Positions 48,397-54,890 of a DNA stretch of 64,000 bases are shown in pieces. The notes beneath the pieces were generated by a model. That model saw only the letters and a list, made by a program, of their open reading frames with translations, had not been told where the DNA came from and ran no database searches. Source of the stretch: Platynereis dumerilii (Eukaryota > Annelida > Polychaeta > Phyllodocida > Nereididae). The number at the start of each line of letters is the position of its first letter. Within the stretch, counting starts at the first letter, position 1. Where the stretch lies: NCBI GenBank assembly GCA_026936325.1, contig JAPTHN010000010.1, positions 51,023,283 through 51,087,282 of the forward strand, in the 5' to 3' direction. Made by a program: the position numbers and the translations under genes.

Positions 48397-51300
48397 CCAT
48401 CACTAAAAGCTCAAAGCACACCATTTAGCATTGCAGGTGCACAATATCAATGCAGTAGAGCAGATGTGAGAATGAGAGATCAGCTGAAGCTGAAGCACCA
48501 CACAGAGCAGCTGAAGTGCCCAGGGTAGTGGGCTCAGCAAATGGCTTGATTGACTAATTGCTAATGATACTTCACAGCAACCTGCCCCAGGCATATTTTG
48601 ATATCGGAATTTCAATCAGGGAGCGCAAGAACTAAATCCATACGGCCAGACGACACCGGAATGCCAGTGAACTGGGCCAACTGTGGTTTCATCCACATGA
48701 GTGAGACAGAGAGAGGGTGGGTAAGTGTTAGGATTTATGTCCTGTATTTATGCATCATCTAGGCTTAATAGGAGAGGCAGGGACAATAAAATGAGGCAAG
48801 TTGCACCCTTAGTAAAGGACGAAAGATCTGTCTTACATAAGGTGCCCGGATATGAGGTTTTAAGCCAGGAGATCAGAGTCGTGGAGTCAGAGGTTTTCAG
48901 GTGGAGTCGGAGTCGAAATTTGGGAGAAATTCGGAGTCTGAGGTGGAGTCCTTTTTCAGGATTGCAAAGGAGTCCGGATTCAGAGTCGGTTGACTAGCTA
49001 CCCCACTCCGAAACCTTTCCTGACAGAGAATCAAACCCTTGTCCCAGAGGCTAGTAGCCAAGAAGTGTGCTATCACTAGCCAGGCCCCAGAAATCCATCC
49101 ATCTTCCCATCAATTGAACTACTCTATATAAGATATTTGCTTTGGAAGAAACTCTTCATGAAAAAAAAAGCTAAAGAAAGTCAGAAAGATGCAAAGCAAT
49201 TCACTTCAATCTCTCTTCAAACAAAAAGTAGTTCCAGGAAAAAAAGATGCAGAAATAGCCTTCACTTGAATTAGCATGACACTAAAAGAAACAGAATTCC
49301 AAAAAGGTTCTTTGCAAGCATGCAAGCCTGTGCTCAGAAATTATAATGTCAATAGCAGTGGAAACATACAAAAAGGTTACAACTGAGGTATATTTTTATC
49401 CAAATATGACATACCCACGCATGCTCTAGAGCGCACATACACGCTTTTGGGACTCGTGGATGTGCAAGATTTGACACATACACGCGCGTGGATGTGCCAC
49501 AACGCGCACGCGTGAAAGTTCTGGATTCGTGCACATGCTTTCCAGCGCATGAGTGGACATGCTTTCCAGCGCATGAGTGGACATGCTTTCCAGCCCACGT
49601 GTGGACATGCTTTCCAGCGCATATGGGTAGTTTACAGGGGCGGATCCAGAATTTTTTTAAAGGGGGGCGGAACTATGGATTACTAAAGGGCTGCTTGTCT
49701 CCTATGGTGGTAGGGGAATTAGGGTCTCATCCAGTTTTTTCTTATGCCCAAGGGCGACCATGCAGGGTCTCTCTTTCTGATTTCTGGTTGGGGGGAGGGA
49801 ATTCTGAGAAACCTGCAAGCGCCTCCCCAGCTCCCCCCCTGCAATAGAATAGATACGCCACTGGCCTGAGAATCCCCTACATTGCATATTTGCATACTTG
49901 CAATACTGCGCTGGATGGCATGTCCAAGCGTGTGCTGGATGGCATGTCCAAATCTGCGCTGGATGGCATGTCCAAGCGTGAGCTGGATGGCATCCCCACG
50001 CATCCCCACGATCGCACATACACGCCTGTGCGTGAATACAGGTCCACGCATGCGCTGGATGGCATGTCCACAGGTGGTCGTGAACCCATATACACGCGTG
50101 AGTATGCGCGCAATTACATGTACACGCGCGTGTATGTGCGCTCACTACCATGCGTGGATGTGCCATATTTGGATAAAAATATATATGGAGGTGTACAATT
50201 GATAATATTGTTTTTGACAAAATGCTAAAAAAACTGCAAAAGGGTTTTTTTTAATTAGAAAAAATAAAAAGGATTGAAACATAGCTTTTGTCTTTAAACA
50301 AAGAATATGATTTTCTTAGATCATGTCACCATCAACAACACATAAAAATTGTCTTTTATAACACTCAACTGAGTGGTCAATCGGATTGAATCTGTTTCTT
50401 GAATGTCAAAAGCCTTATTGGTGAAGCTTTAAAAAGGGCTTCTTATCCTTGGGTGCTGGTTTCAATGATCCCTTGCCTCATCGCTTAAATACAGGACGTA
50501 ATGCCCCAATCGTTTGTATATCTATTCTTGCGAGGCACCGCATGGCATTCTCAACACTATGGAATAAGGTGACATCCTGTCCACTTGTAGATTATACGAG
50601 CTATCACAGCGCTGAATACAGAATATGTGTGCCAGGACTACACCTAGATTAGACAGGATTAGATGCTCTAAAGAGGAGATTGACAGGAGCTTGGGGAGGA
50701 CTAGGAGACTGGGGAGGCACAGAAGGAGAGTGGAGAAGAGTGAAGGGACTGAAGAAGACAGAAGAAGACTAAAAAAAGACTGAAGAAGACTGAAGAAGAC
50801 TGAAGAAGACTGAAGAAGACTGAAGAAGACTCTATGGTACTGAAAAAGATTGAAAGAGACTGAAGAAGTCTGACAAAAAAGATTAAAAAAACAATACTGA
50901 AATGCGTTAATAAAGATCGAACAGTAGGAAGTGAAGACTGAAGAAACTGAAAAAGGCTGAAAAATACAGAAGACTGAAGAAGACTGAAGAAGACCGAAGA
51001 AGACTGAAGAAGACTGAAGAAGATTGGAGAAGTCTGGAGAAGTCTGGAGAAGTGAATTGCACTGGATGGCTCTGAAAAAGATTGGAAGAGTTTTGGAGAC
51101 GACAGAAGACCAGAAAAAATTGGAAAACACACAAAAAGATGGCAGAAGATTGGAAATGCTAGAGAGACAAAAGAAGATCATAGGAGACTTAAAAAGACTG
51201 ATGAATACTGATGGGAGACTGAAAAAGACCGAAGAAGACTAAAAAGCAGGAGAAGAAGACTAGAAAAGACTGAAGAAAGGTTGACAGGGAGGAAGAAAAG

Positions 51301-54300
51301 ATATAATAACATTGAAATGGCTGAAGAAGAAAAATACGACTTTTAAAAAACTGATGAAGTCTGAAAAGTAGGAAGAAGAAAAGTGAATGAGACTGACAAA
51401 CATAGAAATGAAGAAGACGGAAGGAGTAGGAAGAGTGGGAGAATATGAAGAGCTGGTTTCCCTCTCTCCTCTAAGTGACAGGGAAGTGTCAGAAATGATC
51501 CATCTTTCAACTGGAGAGAGCAGAGGCTTGGATCTCCTGGGATGTTGAATGCTGGGCCTATGCAGTCTGCCAGAAAGATAGCACCCCAATCCCAGCACAA
51601 TTAAAGATGGGACCAAGCACAGGGTGCCTGATTGTGACTCCTAAGAACTGGTATTAGATATCTCCCTGTCCATACACTATGGAGGCACAATATAGAGTCA
51701 TGATATAGGAAATCATCTTCTAAATTGCATATTGTAGTGCAAGTAATATAACTGGCTTTAAACTTGCAACCAATGTACTACTGATGGTGCTACCGTTTTC
51801 TCATGAAGGGGAGCCACAGTGGGCTATATGTAGCGGATGAAGTCACTGTAATGTATAAATACCTTATAAAATACCAAAGTATATTTAGAACCAACGCCTA
51901 TATTATTAATTCCTTATTTATTGTCTTGAGAGTCCTTTTTATTTATATTAGCCATCCATTTATTTTCTCTATTGAAAGATCTATCTATTCTCATTCATGT
52001 TACTTGCATTTTCTATTTATCGATCCGTCTGTCTGTCCATCACAGCCTGTCTATCTATGTTATAGTACTTCCTTCCGCCTTCTAATTTGCAAACAAGCAA
52101 AGTAGCGCTCTGCAAAGCAATCATCGAAAACACATTTCCTACCGTTCAGTGTGCTATTGTCTCATAGATGAAGTACCAGCAAGGCTATTCTCCGAGCAAA
52201 TCCAGCGCACTGTTGGCAAGGACGCTCGTAGCGTAGCGCAGGACGTTGTGGCTTACCGTCCTGGTGCCAAGGACGCTGCATCTTATACGTCATGTAACGA
52301 GGACATTTATTGTTTGCAAATGCCCCGATTTACGTCCCTACCACCCTCTCCGCACCTCATTCACACCCTCGCGATTATGGCCCAAATGAATTATGTCGCA
52401 AGAGGGTAAATCTAGCCAGGGAAGTATGTTGTGCCTTCTTTACTACAGGGTGTAATAGTGTGTTCCCAAATTTGCCAAAATATTTTTGAAAGATAAACAC
52501 AAAAATTCTTGAACAAGAATGATTTCTCTCTTGACGATTATTTCACACATATAGAATTCTAGAGTTTTAATCTGAAGTTCACCAAAAGAGACATGGCATC
52601 TGTACGCATGTATGTTTGATTGTGCTTAGACGATTCAGCCACTATAAGCGATGTCTGCCAGCGGATTGTATGACTTAAAGTTAGGACAGTCATTCATTGT
52701 AAACCCTGACAAATCTATAGTGCATTTGCTGAAGTTATGAAGATTATACAAGAAAAGTATCAAGTGTTGGCAGGACAAGTCTCATTCAGGGACAAAAAAC
52801 ACCAAACACAGTAAGTAGACCCTATGCCTGAGTAGTAGATACACTCTAAAAAATTCCAGACAAAATTAGTTTTTTAGATTCAAAATGGTTTTTTGAAAAA
52901 TCAAATTTCAATGCAAAAAACCAAAATGGATTTTTTTTAAAATCCATTTTGGTTTTGCATTGAAATTTGGTTTTTCAAAAAACCATTTTGAATCTAAAAA
53001 ACCAATTTTTTCCCGACATTTTTTAGAGTGTAAGCAGAAGCTCATGTTTATACCCCCAAACAAACAAGTCATCTTAATAGACAATGAGCTGTGTTGCAAC
53101 CCAAGAACAATCTGTCTGTTGCTAGGGACCCTATTAGCTTCATAACGAGGCTCCACAGTGCAATGCATTATGGGAAGACCTTTCTTCATTATCTCCATTC
53201 TCTGTTTTTATCTTCGACTGAAAGTTGTTTCTAAATAGTGCTCATGCAGAAGAAACATAAATGTACACGTAAAAATCATTGTCAATACGAATAGGTCCTA
53301 TTTACAGCAGATTTCATAATATAACTGCATACACTGAACCTGGATGTGGATTTTTTCCAGGCCATGTTATTCTATAGGGCAGAGTGGTGTCAGAAGTTTT
53401 TCGATGTCACTTTCCCTATAGAATACATGTCCAAGAAAACAAAACACACTCAGGCAGAATGTCTACAATTATGAAAATGGCTGTAATAACAACGAATCAG
53501 AAGTTTTTCGATGTCACTTTCCCTATAGAATACATGTCCAAGAAAACAAAACACATGAAAATGGCTGTAATAACAACAAAAGCAATCTTTCTTCTGAAAT
53601 GCCAGGGTCTCACATGCAGATGTGTAGTTTATCACAACTGCATATTTATTTGTTTATTGAATATGCTGATAAATTAGATTGGTGGCACTCTATCGATCCT
53701 GCTTTTCAAGTAGAAGATATCTACAGTTATGGTAAAGTTGGCTCGCCGGGGGGACAGTTGGCCACCAAAATTATCTCAACGAATTGCAGACATGCCAACT
53801 TTCCTCACTGATACAGGTTTCTTTGGAGATTTGACCACCTGTGTTAATGAGGAAAGTTGGGATGTCTGACATTCAGTGAGATAAATCAGGTGGCCCACTT
53901 TCCCCGGATTGCCAACTTTACCTGGTTTTATGGTATATATCACAACATTATCACATGTTTATCAACACACTCTAAAAACTGTCGGGACAAAATTGGTTTT
54001 TTAGATTCAAAATGGTTTTTTGAAAAACCAAATTTCAATGCAAAACCAACATGGATTTTTTTAAAAATCCATGTTGGTTTTTTGCATTGAAATTTGGTTT
54101 TTCAAAAAACCATTTTGAATCTAAAAAACCAATTTTGTGTGAAATTTTTTAGAGTGCAAATGAGAAAGTGATCCTACCTCTGACTGAATGTAGGTCCAGC
54201 AGAATTTGAGCGATGACAATGCCAGCATCCAGAAGCACCACAACACAGAGGAGAACTTGCACAGGATTGCTTTGCAGACATTTGACAAGTTTCTGGCGAG

Positions 54301-54881
54301 ATCTTTGAATAAAACGAGAGGAGAAATACGATTAATGAGGATCGTTGTGGGATAATATCTTTATATTAACCTCTCACTCATATATTTATCAATAAGAGTC
54401 ATTCTTAAGCTTGGTACACTAAAAATTCGAAATTTCGAGTCAGCTAAAATGATCGAGGAGATGGTTGCACAATTTGTTTGAGCTAACATTGCTTGTTGTT
54501 TTGAGTTATGATAATCTTTCTGTTGTCATAACTTTAAACAACAAGCTATGTTAGCTCAAAGGATTGTTCAACCTCTCACTCAATCGTTTAAGCTGACTCA
54601 AAATCAAAATTTTAATATTGTATAAGACAATGGACCTTACCAGCATAGAATAAATGTCATTGTGACATAATTGTGATGTAATAGTGACGTCATACTCACG
54701 TAAGGATCTCTTCTTCCTGGAGGGCGGTGAGCTCCTCCTCCAGAATCTCCGAGTCAACGCTGTCATTTTCCAATTCCTGCAGAAACTTAGAATCTTTGAG
54801 CCAGGCAAACTTATTTTGGTATTTCTCCACGCTGTAATCGAACACGGGAACAAACACTGTGTTAAGGGCGCTATCTAGCCA
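31280..54881 (-). CDS. Gene B: Hv1-like voltage-sensor protein with giant S1-S2 loop
   Basis: Eight exons in transcript order: 54881 or 54831 to 54700, 54302-54178, 44913-44018, 42144-42091, 34336-34198, 33486-33371, 33012-32934 and 31962-31280, all GT-AG with matching phases. From S1 on it encodes 696 residues. Segments: acidic N-terminus, S1 (VQVLLCVVVLLDAGIVIAQI), outward loop, S2 (HFASIALLGFLVLE), S3 (IFDAIIIISSFLFDVIFL), S4 (VLVVLLLWRITRVVDG), basic coil, acidic Ser-rich tail. Compared with human Hv1 it keeps Asp112, Asp123, His140, Glu153, Lys157, Asp174, Asp185 and the second and third S4 arginines. It has Leu for Arg205, Gln for Glu119, Leu for Phe150 and Asp for Asn214. It is a plasma-membrane voltage sensor by family, but proton conduction is unproven. 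The start codon was not located with certainty. Confidence 0.88.
32934..33012 (-). CDS. Gene B exon: second part of coiled coil
   Basis: A 79-nt exon with acceptor CTTTTCACAG and donor GTAAGT, encoding RQINALKDLCSKAGVHDDMI followed by EQCTPK. Its first half has been copied into the upstream intron (see 32981-33140). Confidence 0.88.
32981..33140. repeat. 80-bp tandem duplication over a coding exon
   Basis: 32981-33060 and 33061-33140 are two diverged copies of one unit (shared text AACAAAGATCCTTCAGTGCA and ATACCTCTTGGAAC). The unit covers the first half of the coil exon of gene B plus its acceptor and intron. The outer copy gives a 38-nt exon-like piece (33092-33055) with AG before it and GT after it, but its length would shift the frame. 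Confidence 0.85.
33371..33486 (-). CDS. Gene B exon: basic start of coiled coil
   Basis: A 116-nt exon, the same length as in gene A, with donor GTAAGG. It encodes GILITAKQRQEFRIRLQKRA then RRRMEKRIDMLEDERHTRS, nearly collinear with gene A. Confidence 0.9.
33975..34135. mobile_element. CACTGTAAAAC MITE with TA duplication
   Basis: CACTGTAAAACC and AGTTTTACAGTG form the ends, and TA stands on both sides (33973-33974, 34136-34137). At 161 bp it sits only about 60 bp downstream of the S3-S4 exon of gene B. Confidence 0.75.
34198..34336 (-). CDS. Gene B exon: S3 and S4
   Basis: A 139-nt exon with acceptor TGTCTCTTTCCAG and donor GTATGT. It encodes IFDAIIIISSFLFDVIFL, a loop GGVTGEEGEKAAA without histidine, and VLVVLLLWRITRVVDG. 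Leu replaces the first S4 Arg and Asp replaces the Asn of the Hv1 signature RxWRxxRxxN. Confidence 0.92.
37082..37894. mobile_element. 813-bp TIR transposon, PIF/Harbinger-like, non-autonomous
   Basis: TAA flanks both sides (37079-37081, 37895-37897). The ends TGCCTAGTTCACACGG and, reverse-complemented, TGCCTAGATCACACGA are inverted repeats. Inside are repeats of TTGGGCGAAGTTAGAGACAG with a 21-bp period near 37345-37425 and again near 37570, and a perfect 24-bp palindrome at 37276-37299 centred on CCGG. There is no transposase frame. The superfamily is inferred from the 3-bp TAA duplication. Confidence 0.75.
40815..41035 (-). mobile_element. tRNA-derived SINE, reverse copy
   Basis: On the minus strand the A box is TGGCCTAATGGTTGAAAG and the B box GGTTCGAATCCC. 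The body shares GGGACATTAAATGGAGG with the copy at 11862. The AAAC tail is not preserved. Confidence 0.88.
41721..41906. mobile_element. CACTG foldback MITE, copy 2
   Basis: It starts CACTGCAAAATTTTAG, ends near TTTTACAGT and carries the shared inner words TCAACTCAAATGATTG and GACAAGCTATGTCAGC. Confidence 0.8.
42091..42144 (-). CDS. Gene B exon: end of S2 and linker
   Basis: 54 nt, phase 0, encoding DLIKMCAMGKSFFKHKIE. It holds the Lys157 equivalent. The donor is GTGAGC and the acceptor TTTCTTTTTCAG. Confidence 0.9.
43053..43380. mobile_element. hAT-type MITE
   Basis: A perfect 8-bp duplication ACCTCTCC lies at 43045-43052 and 43381-43388. The ends CAGGGGTGGACTGGC and, reverse-complemented, CAGGGGCGGACTGGCC are inverted repeats. 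The 8-bp duplication and CAGGGG ends are standard for hAT elements. It is 328 bp with no coding capacity. Confidence 0.93.
43966..44008. repeat. (GAA)n tract beside the gene B loop-exon donor
   Basis: GAA units with a few interruptions; on the transcribed strand it is (TTC)n starting about 8 nt inside the intron, after GTGAGTTGG. It may influence donor recognition. Confidence 0.9.
44018..44913 (-). CDS. Gene B exon: giant extracellular S1-S2 loop and start of S2
   Basis: 896 nt, the same as gene A, with acceptor GTTTCTTATTCTTCAG and donor GTGAGT. It encodes 298 whole codons. The first 40 residues (QQREATINELLLYIRKTSAD, then LHGYEGEDVHYILQMLH) align with gene A. The middle is rich in Ser, Pro, His and Asn and does not align. 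The end holds ECAECLERH and VAHEEHDTLHEVAHGLHF, about nine histidines in 34 residues, then S2 to the conserved Glu. Confidence 0.88.
44973..45183. mobile_element. CACTG foldback MITE, copy 3
   Basis: It begins CATTGTAAAATTTG and ends AAATTTTACAGTG, with TA on both sides (44971-44972, 45184-45185). It shares GATAATCTGTCCATTG and GCAAGCTATGTTAGC with its relatives, and lies about 60 bp before the gene B loop exon. Confidence 0.85.
46730..47130. repeat. 42-bp minisatellite, about 9 copies
   Basis: The unit contains TTCTGAAATATTGGTGTTAT, ACCTTACTCA and TTCTGACATCTT. It is a multiple of three and therefore open as a 14-residue repeat on the plus strand, though with no sign of being a gene. Confidence 0.9.
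47683..47892. mobile_element. AGGCCAGAC MITE, PIF/Harbinger-like, copy 3
   Basis: TTA flanks both sides (47680-47682, 47893-47895). The right end ATGTCTGGCC complements GGCCAGACAT of copy 2, and inner GCTTCTCCGATCTTTTCGA is shared. Confidence 0.7.
48296..48395. repeat. (GATA)n microsatellite
   Basis: About 24 nearly pure units, preceded by degenerate GATA words from 48234. Confidence 0.97.
48860..49085 (-). mobile_element. tRNA-derived SINE with GGAGTC body
   Basis: On the minus strand a tRNA-like head has the A box TGGCTAGTGATAGCAC and the B box GGGTTTGATTCTC (about 49020-49085). It runs into a body of GACTCC repeats, the reverse of those at 12560-12815. I infer a SINE family whose body has expanded hexamers. 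Confidence 0.55.
49385..50190. repeat. GC-rich long inverted repeat with minisatellite arms
   Basis: The left arm (49385-49625) starts with TATTTTTATCCAAATATG and ends in 24-bp repeats of GGACATGCTTTCCAGCGCAT. The right arm (about 49880-50190) carries repeats of GCGCTGGATGGCATGTCC and ends with CATATTTGGATAAAAATA. The arms are complementary overall and dense in CG and GCGC/CGCG words, unlike the AT-rich surroundings. A CAGGGGCGG element lies in the centre. Confidence 0.75.
49634..49864. mobile_element. CAG(G/T)GGCG-ended MITE
   Basis: The left end CAGGGGCGGATCC and, reverse-complemented, the right end CAGTGGCGTATC form short inverted repeats with G-rich and C-rich tracts inside. No target duplication was found, so the superfamily is uncertain (hAT-like ends). 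Confidence 0.5.
50690..51270. repeat. Purine-rich GACTGAAGAA satellite-like tract
   Basis: About 580 bp where the plus strand is nearly all A and G, with 12-bp units GACTGAAGAAGA in pure runs (50785-50830, 50970-51020) and decayed units elsewhere. The long minus-strand frame of 219 codons (FFSLLQSSSVFFS repeats) is a by-product. Confidence 0.9.
52842..53030. mobile_element. CACTC foldback MITE, copy 4
   Basis: A 189-bp near-perfect palindrome with ends CACTCTAAAAAAT and TTTTTTAGAGTG, flanked by TA on both sides. Confidence 0.9.
53391..53580. repeat. 108-bp tandem duplication
   Basis: CAGAAGTTTTTCGATGTCAC and the following 60 bases, up to ATGAAAATGGCTGTAATAAC, occur twice with a spacing of about 108 bp, with a small indel between copies. 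Confidence 0.85.
53715..53940. mobile_element. Foldback element with GGTAAAGTTGGC arms
   Basis: GGTAAAGTTGGCTCGCCGGG and, from the other end, GGTAAAGTTGGCAATCCGGG are inverted. Inner arms GCCAACTTTCCTCACTGA and GAGGAAAGTTGGGAT also pair. It is about 225 bp; the family was not identified. Confidence 0.65.
53968..54156. mobile_element. CACTC foldback MITE, copy 5
   Basis: A 189-bp palindrome with CA on both sides (53966-53967, 54157-54158). Its end lies only about 20 bp inside the intron from the donor of the gene B S1 exon. Confidence 0.92.
54178..54302 (-). CDS. Gene B exon: S1 segment
   Basis: 125 nt, the same length and phase as in gene A. The acceptor is TTTATTCAAAG and the donor GTAGGA. 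It encodes SRQKLVKCLQSNPVQVLLCV, then VVLLDAGIVIAQILLDLHSVR. The Asp112 and Asp123 equivalents are present and Gln stands at Glu119. Confidence 0.9.
54417..54620. mobile_element. CACTG foldback MITE, copy 4
   Basis: It starts CACTAAAAATTCGAAATT and ends AAAATTTTAATATTG, with TA on both sides, and shares GATAATCTTTCTGTTG and ACAAGCTATGTTAGC. It is in the intron just before the gene B S1 exon. Confidence 0.8.
54700..54881 (-). CDS. Gene B exon: acidic cytoplasmic N-terminal region
   Basis: The donor GTGAGT at 54699-54698 gives the right phase for the S1 exon. The firm part encodes VEKYQNKFAWLKDSKFLQEL then ENDSVDSEILEEELTALQEE and EILT, an acidic stretch like the Hv1 N-terminus. The upstream edge is uncertain. 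One acceptor (CGTCCTAG) would start it at 54881, the other (TTCGATTACAG) at 54831. The bases between resemble a tRNA. An in-frame stop lies just above 54881, so an earlier exon must supply the start codon. Confidence 0.7.
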
Positions 54882-54890
54882 CTAGGACGT
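54828..54890 (-). repeat. tRNA-like A and B boxes over an exon edge
   Basis: GTCCTAGTGGCTAGATAGCG matches a tRNA D-arm and A box, and GTGTTCGATTAC, about 30 bases on, matches a B box. The spacing is about that of a tRNA-Glu type gene. No matching acceptor stem was seen, so it is probably a SINE head remnant. It overlaps both candidate acceptors of the N-terminal exon of gene B. Confidence 0.45.

Larger units (their letters stand above)
45190..54175. other. Gene B 9.3-kb S1-loop intron
   Basis: No exon was found. It is filled by tandem repeats, MITEs, SINE pieces and a GC-rich inverted-repeat structure, each listed. A GC-richer patch near 52190-52300 (GACGCTCGTAGCGTAGCGCA) gives an 86-codon open frame without other support. 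Confidence 0.5.

Noticed and set aside
50522-51181. 219-codon minus-strand frame rich in Phe, Leu and Ser
   Set aside because: It is the translation of the purine-rich GACTGAAGAA tract and repeats with the same period.
52908-53198. Recurrent peptide GFLDSKWFFEKPNFNAKP in four places
   Set aside because: It looked like a shared protein domain, but it is the translation of the CACTC MITE arms at 12876, 52842, 53968 and 58645.
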